Positions 16,132 to 23,965 of a DNA stretch of 38,459 bases are shown here, piece by piece. The notes under the pieces were generated by a model that was not told the origin of the DNA, searched no databases, and was given only the letters and a program-made list of their open reading frames with translations. This DNA is from Lachnospiraceae bacterium (lineage in GTDB: Bacteria; Bacillota; Clostridia; Lachnospirales; Lachnospiraceae). The position numbers were made by a program, and so were the translations under genes. Location of the stretch: the NCBI GenBank assembly GCA_024680595.1, contig JAILCB010000137.1, forward strand, positions 1-38,459, read 5' to 3'. Numbering within the stretch: the stretch's first letter is position 1; each line of letters begins with the position of its first letter.

Positions 16132-17613
16132 TTATAGCGCCCCATGGGCTATGTCCGTGAGGTAGGGCATAATGGTCCGGGGAAAGAGTCCCAAAAAGAT
16201 ATTTAAGGCCGCAAAAACCAGAATAGGTATCAGCATGGCCTTTTGAGGCTTTTCTACCTCCTGCCCACAAAAATGATCCTTATCCAGGGGAGGGAAGAAA
16301 GCGCGTAAGGATACCGTCAGGGTATAGATAGCGCAGAGAAAGGCGGTAAGAATAAGGGCTGCCGCCCCAAGTACCGGCAGGGTGCCGCCGGCCTCCGCCC
16401 CGGCCGTGAGTAGAGCCCATTTAGAAACAAAGCCGCAGAAGCCCGGAATTCCAATTAGGGACAGGGCGCCTATTGTATAGACCGCAAAGGTCAGGGGAAG
16501 CCTGCGGCCCACCCCGTTAATTTCATAGATATACTCCTTTCCTGTGCAATGCATGAAAATGCCGGCACAGAGAAAGAGGGACATCTTGATGATTCCATGG
16601 AAAACTAGGTGGGACAGACCTCCTAACAGTCCCCCCTCTGTCATGAGGCTTATACCGAATAGCATATAGGACAGGTTACTAACCGTGGAATAGGCCAGCC
16701 TCCGCTTGAAATGTCTTTCCTTCACAGCCATGACTGCCGCCCAGACCATGGTAAAAATGGAGAATAGAAGGGCGGTTGTCTGGGAAGTGCTTCCTTTCAG
16801 CAAATCCGGGCCAAAAGAGTAATAGGTGAGCCGCATTACGGCAAATACCCCGGAATTCACCACGGCCACAGCATGGAGCAGGGCCGTGACCGGGGTAGGG
16901 GCGGCAGAAGCCCTGGGCAGCCAGGCCGACAGGGGGAATACCGCCGCTTTTACTCCAAAGCCAAAAAAGCTGAATAGATAGAGCAAATCAATGATTTCCC
17001 TGGACAGAAATACCGGCAGCTCGCTCTGAAAGAGGCCTCCGTAGAGGAAGTCCCCTCCCCCGCTGAGGAAGGTGAGAAAGGTGGCGGGTATGAAGGCCAG
17101 GGCCGCGCCTCCAATGAGGTAGGCGGCATATACCCTGCCCGCGTACAGGCTTTCATGATCCTCATAGTAGGAAATGAGGGGGATGGTGGAAAGAGTCAGC
17201 ATTTCAAAAAAGAGATAGAGAGTAATGAGATTGGCGGAAAAGGCCAGTCCCATGGTGATTCCGTAGGAGGCCAGATAAAAGGAGAAAAAGCGTTTATTTC
17301 TCCTGTCCTCACCCATATAGGAAAAGGCGTAGAGAAGGGCGAGGGGCCACATAAGGGAAATCATGCCGGAAAAGAGGGCCGACAGGCCGTCAATCCGGAA
17401 GCTTATGGAGAAATCCTGAACCAGGCTGAAAAGGGTATAGGAACCCCTTTGGCCGGAAAGGAGCAGGTACCATACCACGAGACTATTAATGCAGGCAATG
17501 ACTTCTACATAGCGATTGATAGCCTTTTGGGGGAGGGGGGACCTGATGAGCAGGGCAGTAGCTCCCACCAGGGGCAGAATTATTGGAATTATTAGGAGAA
17601 AGGGGAAACTCAT
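16132..17613 (-). CDS. NuoL/M-like antiporter subunit 3 of Mrp/Mbh-type complex
   Basis: A 493-residue, roughly 14-helix proton-conducting subunit. It has E137 in LYLFFEMLTLST, K222 in GFGVKAAVFPLSAWLP and K398 in CGFVSKWALL. In the helix-8 motif ALLHAVAVVNSGVF, the position that is Lys in the sister subunits is Asn (N253), as uncharged residues also occur at this site in NuoL-type proteins. It starts 15 bases after the stop of the preceding subunit. The H-A-x-x-V-x-S-G-V pattern makes it closest to NuoL/MrpA N-terminal types, which fits the absence of a single long MrpA in this operon. Confidence 0.88.
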   Translation of the reverse strand: MSFPFLLIIPIILPLVGATALLIRSPLPQKAINRYVEVIACINSLVVWYLLLSGQRGSYTLFSLVQDFSISFRIDGLSALFSGMISLMWPLALLYAFSYMGEDRRNKRFFSFYLASYGITMGLAFSANLITLYLFFEMLTLSTIPLISYYEDHESLYAGRVYAAYLIGGAALAFIPATFLTFLSGGGDFLYGGLFQSELPVFLSREIIDLLYLFSFFGFGVKAAVFPLSAWLPRASAAPTPVTALLHAVAVVNSGVFAVMRLTYYSFGPDLLKGSTSQTTALLFSIFTMVWAAVMAVKERHFKRRLAYSTVSNLSYMLFGISLMTEGGLLGGLSHLVFHGIIKMSLFLCAGIFMHCTGKEYIYEINGVGRRLPLTFAVYTIGALSLIGIPGFCGFVSKWALLTAGAEAGGTLPVLGAAALILTAFLCAIYTLTVSLRAFFPPLDKDHFCGQEVEKPQKAMLIPILVFAALNIFLGLFPRTIMPYLTDIAHGAL

Positions 17614-17628
17614 GCTTTCATTCCCTCC

Positions 17629-19131
17629 TTAAAAGCAGGCTGCCAGAAAACCGGACAGATTCTCTGCTATCACATTTCCAAAGAGTCCTATGCAGAGTGA
17701 AAGGATGCATAGGACAATCATAGGGGCGCACATCCGGATAGAAGGATCTTTTGCCTGCCCTTCCCCCTGCCCGGAAGGATTATCTGTATGGACCCCGATT
17801 TCCTTATGCTCCGAAAAGTCCTGTCCCGGGAAAAAGGCATTGATGACCGGGGGGAAGAGGTAGCCTGCCGTCAGAAGGGCGGATACCAAAAGGATAATGG
17901 GAGGCAGGTAGGCAAAGACCCCCATTCCGTCCCCAATGGCCGCAGAGGACAGGAACCACTTACTGACAAATCCCCCCATGGGAGGAATTCCCACTAGGGA
18001 CAGGGAGGATAGAAAGAAGCACCACATGGTGATGGGCATACTGCGGCCCAGGCCCTTCAAATCCGGCACCATCCTCTTTCCCAGTTTCACAATGAAGACA
18101 CCGGCCGTCAGGAAGAGGCAGCCCTTGGCGGCCATATGGGAAAGCAGGTGGAGAAGCCCCCCTATGGCCCCTTCTTCAGAAAGAAGGGAGAGGCCCAGCA
18201 TAATATAGGAAATCTGACTGACCGAGGAATAGGCCAGTCTTTTCTTCAGATTCTTTTCCTGGAAAGCCATCATGGAGCCCATGAAGATAGTCACCATAGC
18301 TAGGCAGAGCCAGGTATATTGTACCCAGCTGCCCCTTATAATATCTGTGCCGGAAGAGAAAAAGACAAAGCGGATGACGGCCAGAATTCCCGCCTTGGCA
18401 ATGATACCGGACAGGAGGGAAGAGGCCGGGGCCGGGGCAATGGGATGGGCCGTAGGCAGCCAGCCGTGCATGGGATAGAGGCCGGCCTTGGTGCCGAAGC
18501 CAAGGATTCCGATGAAAATAAAGATACAGAGAAGACCCTCATTTCCTGCCACCTTTTGGGGATCCAGAAAGCCTCCGGGCCTAAAGGAGCAGTCCTCCAT
18601 GCCATAGAAATAGAGAAAGAAAATACCCAGGATTCCCATGAGGGCCCCCGCTATGGAATAGAAGAGGTATTTGAGCCCCGCGGCTATGGCCTCCTTTGAC
18701 CTTTCGTGCAGGACAAGGGGCACCGTGGAGAGGGTGGCAAACTCAAAGGACAGGTAAAGGCTAATCATATTCCTAGAGGCCGAAAGACTGATCATGGCGC
18801 CCAGGGAGATTAGGTAGAAGGCGAAGAATAGGGTCTCATCCTCTTCGGCCTCCATATATTCAAAGGCATAGAAGAGCACGGCCGTATAGAGGATAAGGAC
18901 GGCAGAGAGAAAAAAGCGGCCAAGGCCGTCAAAGCCAAAACTGAGAGTTACCCTGGAGCTAAAGGTCAGGGGGCTAATAGGGGATGAAAGAATTGCAGAC
19001 AAAATAGCCAGACTATCTGTCACAAGGAGGGCGGCGGCATAGCTTATCCGTTTTCCCTTCTTGGAGAGCCTGGACAGGGATATGATTATCCCCATAATCA
19101 TGGGAAATAGTATGGCAATGAGAATGAGCAT
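17629..19131 (-). CDS. NuoM/N-like antiporter subunit 2 of Mrp/Mbh-type complex
   Basis: A 500-residue polytopic subunit with E130 in LYLSFEFATLSTVP, K215 in GFGTKAGLYPMHGWLPTAHP, K246 in SGIIAKAGILAV and K391 in GGFVSKWFLS. All four charged positions of the conduction path are therefore kept. The APASSLLSGIIAK sequence of helix 8 is MrpD/NuoM-like. A hydrophilic loop near residue 440-460 (EIGVHTDNPSGQGEG) is an unusual insert between late helices. It is 33 bases downstream of the previous subunit in the operon. Confidence 0.88.
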   Translation of the reverse strand: MLILIAILFPMIMGIIISLSRLSKKGKRISYAAALLVTDSLAILSAILSSPISPLTFSSRVTLSFGFDGLGRFFLSAVLILYTAVLFYAFEYMEAEEDETLFFAFYLISLGAMISLSASRNMISLYLSFEFATLSTVPLVLHERSKEAIAAGLKYLFYSIAGALMGILGIFFLYFYGMEDCSFRPGGFLDPQKVAGNEGLLCIFIFIGILGFGTKAGLYPMHGWLPTAHPIAPAPASSLLSGIIAKAGILAVIRFVFFSSGTDIIRGSWVQYTWLCLAMVTIFMGSMMAFQEKNLKKRLAYSSVSQISYIMLGLSLLSEEGAIGGLLHLLSHMAAKGCLFLTAGVFIVKLGKRMVPDLKGLGRSMPITMWCFFLSSLSLVGIPPMGGFVSKWFLSSAAIGDGMGVFAYLPPIILLVSALLTAGYLFPPVINAFFPGQDFSEHKEIGVHTDNPSGQGEGQAKDPSIRMCAPMIVLCILSLCIGLFGNVIAENLSGFLAACF

Positions 19132-19164
19132 TATCTTTCATTCCTCCTTTTGGTGAAATCGTTT

Positions 19165-20802
19165 CTAGAAACCCTTCAATCCTATATTTATAAGATCGGC
19201 GATTCCCTGGGAATAGAGGCCCAGGAAGATATTTAGGAGAATTAGGATTGTAGCGGGCACTATATAGTCTGGGGCCGCGGAGCGCCCTTTCTGCCCCTTG
19301 TCTGCTTTTGACAGGGGCAGCGGGGCCATTTCTTCACTTGAATCTGCCGCAGGGGCTTCCGGTATTGCCGGGTTTTCAGAGCCCGCAGGAGAAAGAGCCC
19401 CCGGAGCCTGACCGTTTTCCCCGGGTTCTTTCTCCCCAAGGGCCTGTCTGTCAAATGAGGAATTGTAGATCCGGATATCGGTCCTAATAAAGTAGAGAGT
19501 ATTAAGCAGAGAGCTTATGGACAGCATCAGCATGGTTAAAAGCCATTTCAGATTGCTGCCGGAATATAAGGCGGTATAGGCAAAGAGGAGCTTGGAGGAA
19601 AAGCCTGCCAGGCCCGGGATACCTATCATGGAAAAGGATGCCATCAGGAAAAAGAAACCTGCACTCTTATTGCGGAGCCCGCTGCCCGTTAGGTTCTTGA
19701 AGAGGAGGCTGTTGCCTGAGGCCTCCGCAAGCCTGGGGGCGGACAGGAAAAGCAGGGACTTGGTCAGGCCGTGGGCCATTATATGGAAGATGGCCGCCGT
19801 ATAGCCCGCACTGCCCCCGATACCGATTCCCACGTAAATATAGCCGATCTGGGCGGCAGAGGAGAAGGCCACCATCCGGTCCAGATTATTCTCTCTAATA
19901 GCGGATACAGAACCAAAGAAAATGCCGCAAAGACCCAATACGAACAGAATATTTCTAAGGGGCATCCTTTCAAAAACCTCAATCCCTATGCCCCGGTAGA
20001 ATATCTTGAAAAGCAGAAATATATAGGCCTTTGAAACCAGGGAGGACAGGATGGAGGCAGAGCCGGGCGTAGACCAGCCATAGGTGTCCGGCATCCAGAA
20101 ATGAAAAGGAAAGAGGCCGCTTTTGATGGAAAGCCCTATGGTAAGGAAGGTCAGGGACAGGGTCAGAACCATCATTTCATGGGGATCTCCGGATATTTGG
20201 CCTATGGTGTCCCCCATGGGGACCAGAAGGAGATGGCCCGTGATATCGTAGAGAAAGGATACACCCAATAGGAAGAGGCCGGAGCCCAATAGGTTCAGGA
20301 TCATATAGCGGACGGCGGCCAGGGTGGTGCGGCCGATTTCCCGCACAATCAGGATGCCGCAGCTAGTCAGGGTCAGAATTTCCAGGAAGACATAGCCTGT
20401 AAATATATCATTGGTCCAGGCCAGGGCCATTAGGGCCGCTGTCAGGAGGTGGATTAGGGAAAAATAGAGATTGTGCTTACTCTCGTCAATGTCCTCATCC
20501 AGGAAATGCCAGCCCCCTATACAGGAGCAGAAGAGTACCAGGAGGAAGAAAAGGGCCATCATGGACTCCAAAACTCCGGCCCTCAGCTCATTTCCCCAGG
20601 GAGCGGGGAATTCCCCCAGCACATAGGTAAAGGGTCCCGTTTGAAGGGTATAGAAAAAAACCGAGGCCGAGAGGGCCATCAGCAAAACCTGTAATACCGC
20701 CGTATAATATTTGGCCGCCTTATTGCTAAGCCTGGTACAGAGAACCCCTGAGAACAGGCTTAATAAAACCGTGAAAAGCGGAAAATTATGGATTACGTTC
20801 AC
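19165..20802 (-). CDS. MrpD/NuoN-like antiporter subunit 1 of Mrp/Mbh-type complex
   Basis: A 545-residue polytopic subunit that starts with GTG directly after the stop of the MrpC-like gene, the canonical MrpC-MrpD order. E141 (YVFLEILTLTSCG), K227 (IGLSIKSGLFPFHFWMP), K258 (SSLVSKAYIFLL) and K404 (AGFSSKLLFAY) keep the ion path. A Pro/Ala/Glu-rich hydrophilic linker of about 80 residues (from about SFDRQALGEKEPGEN) precedes the last helix (IVPATILILLNIFLGLYS), an unusual feature. It is best viewed as the MrpD equivalent. Confidence 0.88.
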   Translation of the reverse strand: MNVIHNFPLFTVLLSLFSGVLCTRLSNKAAKYYTAVLQVLLMALSASVFFYTLQTGPFTYVLGEFPAPWGNELRAGVLESMMALFFLLVLFCSCIGGWHFLDEDIDESKHNLYFSLIHLLTAALMALAWTNDIFTGYVFLEILTLTSCGILIVREIGRTTLAAVRYMILNLLGSGLFLLGVSFLYDITGHLLLVPMGDTIGQISGDPHEMMVLTLSLTFLTIGLSIKSGLFPFHFWMPDTYGWSTPGSASILSSLVSKAYIFLLFKIFYRGIGIEVFERMPLRNILFVLGLCGIFFGSVSAIRENNLDRMVAFSSAAQIGYIYVGIGIGGSAGYTAAIFHIMAHGLTKSLLFLSAPRLAEASGNSLLFKNLTGSGLRNKSAGFFFLMASFSMIGIPGLAGFSSKLLFAYTALYSGSNLKWLLTMLMLSISSLLNTLYFIRTDIRIYNSSFDRQALGEKEPGENGQAPGALSPAGSENPAIPEAPAADSSEEMAPLPLSKADKGQKGRSAAPDYIVPATILILLNIFLGLYSQGIADLINIGLKGF

Positions 20803-21183
20803 TTATCTGTCCTCTGCCTGATGCCTGGAAAGAAGGTAAATATCGTCTAGAATCAAGGTATGATAGCGCTTGTAGAGCCTGATAGTCAGGGATAGCATGA
20901 GGGCCGTGACGGACACGGAGACCACAATTCCCGTAAGCACCAGGCCGGAAGGCACAGGATTAATATAGGCCTCTGTCTTCTGTATGCCATCGATGATAAT
21001 AGGGGCCTTTCTGCCCCGGATATAGCCTGTGGATGCCAGAAAGAGAAAGGTCCCGGTATCCATAATATTCATACCGATAATCTTTTTAATGAGATTTTTC
21101 TGAAAAAGGACCATAGTGAAGCCAATACCAAAGAGGATTATGGCCACGGCCTCTTCATAATTAATGAAAAGCGTCTCCATCAT
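20803..21183 (-). CDS. mrpC: MrpC/NuoK-like subunit
   Basis: A three-helix NuoK-like subunit of 126 residues. The helix motif AIILFGIGFTMVLFQKNLIKKIIGMNIMDTG and the PVPSGLVLTGIVVSVSVTALMLSL helix match MrpC/MnhC. It starts at ATG 21183 in ATGA overlap with the upstream MrpB-like gene; a second ATG at 21180 is equally possible. The C-terminus is slightly extended (TLILDDIYLLSRHQAEDR). Confidence 0.9.
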   Translation of the reverse strand: MMETLFINYEEAVAIILFGIGFTMVLFQKNLIKKIIGMNIMDTGTFLFLASTGYIRGRKAPIIIDGIQKTEAYINPVPSGLVLTGIVVSVSVTALMLSLTIRLYKRYHTLILDDIYLLSRHQAEDR

Positions 21184-22148
21184 GGTTCGATCTTACCTCC
21201 GATACTGCCCCGTCGAAAGAGGCTGTAGAAACCAAACATGGTGCAGGCCACCACGATTCCCACGGCTATATCCAGGGGAAGGATGAGGCCTCCGGACAAC
21301 AGGGCTCCCGGGGTCCCCTTGGGTATATGGTTTTCCAGTCCATTGGCCCCCATGAAAAAGACATAGCCCTTGGCAAAATTATAGAAGGCGAGACTTAGGA
21401 AAACCAGGTTAAAAAAGAGCTTTCTGGTAAAGAACTTGTCGACCCTGGCCATGCCGAAGGAGGCCGCGAAGATGATGAGGCCGGTGCCCATAATGGCCCC
21501 TCCGGAAAAGCCCCCGCCCGGGGAATTCTGGCCGTTTAGAAGCACATAGATTCCGAAAAGAAAAATCCAGCTGCCCAGGAGGGCTCCTGACTCCTGCAAA
21601 ATGGTATCCTTAGACAGGTCAAAGTATTCATCCCCTATAAGGGACCGGAAGTCATCCACCGGGGAGTGCATATTCCTATAGTCCTGTCTTAATAGAATCA
21701 TGGCGCAGACAAAGGCGGTAAAGAGGACGTGGGATTCTCCCAGGGTATCGAAGGCCCGGTAGTCCAGAATCATGCCGGATACGATATTGACGGCCCCGGT
21801 TTCCTCCAGGCCCTTTTCCACATAACGGGTTACCACCTCCAGGGTGCGGGGGTTCTCCTGACCGTAATTAGGCAGGTTTCCAATGAGGAAAAGGAGGACT
21901 CCAATCATTCCGATACAGGACAGGACGGCAATGACAATATAGGCAATGTGAAAGCCCCTGCTCTCTGCCCGGACAAGTCTCTTTATCCAGGCTTTATTCT
22001 CTATTTCCAGGGCCTTCTGCCGGTTTTTCTCCTTTATCTTTTCCCGGCTCAGGTCCGGTATCTCCCGGGGGGCAGGCAGGTCGTCTAGAACCTCTCCGTC
22101 TCCCAGCAGCCATTTCTTCCAATTATTCAGCATTCTTATCCGCCTCAT
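21180..22148 (-). CDS. Fused MbhE-like and MrpB (MnhB) subunit
   Basis: The 322-residue product joins two modules usually found in different places. After a charged cytoplasmic N-terminus (1-63), residues 66-155 match the MbhE-type segment found at the C-terminus of MrpA (YVEKGLEETGAVNIVSGMIL, then DYRAFDTLGESHVLF). Residues 185-315 match MrpB/MnhB (GSWIFLFGIYVLLNGQNSPG, then GGFSGGAIMGTG). Such splitting of MrpA and joining to MrpB resembles membrane-bound hydrogenase operons. An alternative start at the sixth codon (22133) has GAGGCGG in front of it and may be preferred. Confidence 0.88.
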   Translation of the reverse strand: MRRIRMLNNWKKWLLGDGEVLDDLPAPREIPDLSREKIKEKNRQKALEIENKAWIKRLVRAESRGFHIAYIVIAVLSCIGMIGVLLFLIGNLPNYGQENPRTLEVVTRYVEKGLEETGAVNIVSGMILDYRAFDTLGESHVLFTAFVCAMILLRQDYRNMHSPVDDFRSLIGDEYFDLSKDTILQESGALLGSWIFLFGIYVLLNGQNSPGGGFSGGAIMGTGLIIFAASFGMARVDKFFTRKLFFNLVFLSLAFYNFAKGYVFFMGANGLENHIPKGTPGALLSGGLILPLDIAVGIVVACTMFGFYSLFRRGSIGGKIEP

Positions 22149-22190
22149 TTCAGACTATCTCATCTATATCCGCCCGGGATGGGGGCCGGG

Positions 22191-22460
22191 TCATTTAGGG
22201 GCATCTTCATCCTCCGTATTCTCCGCCCGCAGTCTTTTCAGGGTCATGAGGAAGAGGACTCCGCTGACCCCCGCCCCTACAGCGGCTTCCGTAATGGCCA
22301 GATCCGGGGATTCCATCAAAAGCCAAATCAGGGACATGATGGAGCTATAGGAGATAAAGATAATAACCGCCTGCAGCAGGGTCCGGGTTAGATTAACGGC
22401 AATGGCGCAGCCTATTAAGAGTAAGAGGAGGGTTATTTTGAAGATTTCTATCATATCCAT
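22191..22460 (-). CDS. MbhD-like subunit (DUF4040, MrpA C-terminal type)
   Basis: This 89-residue, three-helix protein matches the DUF4040/MbhD segment that is part of MrpA in canonical Mrp complexes and separate in membrane-bound hydrogenases. The hallmark is SPDLAITEAAVGAGVSGVLF. AAGGA precedes the ATG at 22460, 4 bases after the stop of the MrpG-like gene. Its presence as an independent gene shows the MrpA C-terminus is split off here. Confidence 0.88.
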   Translation of the reverse strand: MDMIEIFKITLLLLLIGCAIAVNLTRTLLQAVIIFISYSSIMSLIWLLMESPDLAITEAAVGAGVSGVLFLMTLKRLRAENTEDEDAPK

Positions 22461-22464
22461 GGTT

Positions 22465-22830
22465 TTAGTCCTTCTGCCGGCAGGCCCTATCTGCTGATTC
22501 CTCGGGAATATCCTTTCTCTTTATGGAACTGTAAATATCCTTATTGGTATAGAACTCCATCTGACTAATAAAATGGGTGCTGACCGGGGAGGAGCACCAG
22601 AAAAAGAGACAAATGAGGGAGAGCTTTAATATATGGTTTAGGGAAGGGGCACTGATGGCCATAGATAAAAGGAGAAAGAACAGGCCCATGGTATCCCCGA
22701 TTCCCGCCGCATGTATTCGGTTTAGAATGAAGTGGAACCGGTAAACTCCCAGTACTGCCGTGGTGAAGGAAAGGAGGGAGAGCAGGAGGAATATTGCTGT
22801 GAATGCAAAGCGGATCCAGGCAACTGTCAT
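22465..22830 (-). CDS. mrpG: MrpG (MnhG) subunit
   Basis: A three-helix MrpG/MnhG subunit. The sequence GVYRFHFILNRIHAAGIGDTMG corresponds to the family G-x-x-R-F-x-D-x-x-x-R-x-H-A-x-x-x-x-D-T-x-G signature. After the third helix a charged tail of about 35 residues (SQMEFYTNKDIYSSIKRKDI and on) extends it to 121 residues. The ATG at 22830 overlaps the mrpF stop as ATGA; a GTG start at 22839 is possible but less likely. Confidence 0.88.
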   Translation of the reverse strand: MTVAWIRFAFTAIFLLLSLLSFTTAVLGVYRFHFILNRIHAAGIGDTMGLFFLLLSMAISAPSLNHILKLSLICLFFWCSSPVSTHFISQMEFYTNKDIYSSIKRKDIPEESADRACRQKD

Positions 22831-23303
22831 TGGCCCCACCGCCTTTCCTCTCCCCCATCCCCTTGGGACGGTTGGGCTGAGCCCGATAGGGGGGACATAG
22901 GCCCATCAGGGAGTGGCCCGCCTTGGGACTCCTTCCCGGCCTCCCTAAGGACCCGGGAATCATTCATTATCCCCTCATTACTGAAATCGTTCCCTGCCGT
23001 ATCCTCCGGCTGAAAAGCCTGCCTGTCCGGATTCTTGGGAATAGAGGAGCGGGCATAGATAAGGACCGTGACAAAGCTTATCAAGGCATAGATTACCGCA
23101 ATATCTGTCAAATAGGATTCATTAAATAGACAGGACAGCACCGCAATGGATGCGATAACCATGGTGCCAATCATATTAATGGACAGAATGCGGTCGCATA
23201 TTCTAGGCCCAATGGCGGAACGGATGAGCATGAGTCCGATAAGAAGGGCAAACCAGACCAGGGCCCCGCCGTATAGGATTTGATAGGCATTCTCTAGGGT
23301 CAT
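22827..23303 (-). CDS. mrpF: MrpF (MnhF) subunit with long C-terminal tail
   Basis: The first 88 residues are a three-helix MrpF/MnhF subunit (LIRSAIGPRICDRILSINMIG, then SYLTDIAVIYALISFVTVLIYA). A hydrophilic tail of about 70 residues, rich in Gly, Pro and Ser and unlike standard MrpF proteins of about 90-95 residues, follows. The ATG at 23303 overlaps the mrpE stop as ATGA. The tail could dock other components or may be dispensable. Confidence 0.9.
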   Translation of the reverse strand: MTLENAYQILYGGALVWFALLIGLMLIRSAIGPRICDRILSINMIGTMVIASIAVLSCLFNESYLTDIAVIYALISFVTVLIYARSSIPKNPDRQAFQPEDTAGNDFSNEGIMNDSRVLREAGKESQGGPLPDGPMSPLSGSAQPSQGDGGEERRWGQ

Positions 23304-23752
23304 TGCAGCCTCCGTAATAATCTAATAAAAGAAGAATCCTCTAAACCCTCCGCGTATTCCGGGCGGAGACAGGAAATGAGAAAATGATCCCCTTCCAGGG
23401 CCACCGTATAGGTGCCCGGGGTTAGAGTGATAGAGTTAGCCAAAATGGTATTTAGGAGTCTGTCCTCAAGGCCGGACCGGAATTCATAGAATACGGCATT
23501 GGCCCCCTGGCCGCGCAGAATTATGGCGGCCACGGAAGTGGAAGACTTCAGGATTTCCAGGATGAGATTCAATATATAGAGGATAATGAGCGGCAAATGC
23601 AGGAGAAGCCACCGCTCCCGCCTCCAGGAGTAAGAGAAGACGCGGCATAGAAAGATATAGAGAAGAAGGGAAATGACGATTCCGAATATAAGGATCTCAC
23701 TGGTGATGCTTCCATTTAGAATTATCCAGATAATTAGAAATAGAATTGTCAT
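23300..23752 (-). CDS. mrpE: MrpE (MnhE) subunit
   Basis: First gene of the antiporter operon, 150 residues. Two to three N-terminal helices (ILFLIIWIILNGSITSEILI, then LLLHLPLIILYILNLILEIL) are followed by the cytoplasmic MrpE domain with ANSITLTPGTYTVALEGDHF, the family hallmark T-L-T-P-G-T. A GTG start at 23761 is possible, but GAGAGG sits exactly there, so the ATG at 23752 with 8-base spacing is chosen. A perfect promoter lies 27 bases upstream. Confidence 0.92.
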   Translation of the reverse strand: MTILFLIIWIILNGSITSEILIFGIVISLLLYIFLCRVFSYSWRRERWLLLHLPLIILYILNLILEILKSSTSVAAIILRGQGANAVFYEFRSGLEDRLLNTILANSITLTPGTYTVALEGDHFLISCLRPEYAEGLEDSSFIRLLRRLQ

Positions 23753-23778
23753 GCCCGGCACCTCTCTGTGATAGAGTA

Positions 23779-23806
23779 ATTATAAGGATTATAGCACCCT
23801 TGTCAA
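23779..23806 (-). promoter_or_regulatory. Perfect vegetative promoter of the Mrp-type operon
   Basis: On the minus strand TTGACA (complement of 23801-23806), a 16-base spacer, and TATAAT (complement of 23779-23784) form a full consensus sigma-A promoter. Transcription would begin near 23772, giving a leader of about 20 bases before mrpE. A second TATAAT (23788-23793) preceded by TTGAAT (23812-23817) overlaps it. The rest of the gap up to 23965 shows no clear promoter for the divergent operon. Confidence 0.85.
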
Positions 23807-23965
23807 TTCTTATTCAAAATAAAAAGGGAAATTCTGTATTTTCCGGTCCGGGGGCAGATAGGGTTTTTTTGTCTATTTTGGCTTTAAGCATAGAAGTCAG
23901 ATTCATTTTATGGTATCTTAGAAAATAGTCTTTGAAATATAGGCATCCTTATGGAGGGATACGAG

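Noticed and set aside
13979-23752. Calling the pump operon complex I or a membrane-bound hydrogenase
   Set aside because: No NuoB, NuoC, NuoD, NiFe large subunit or ferredoxin-like gene is found. Only the membrane antiporter-type subunits are there.
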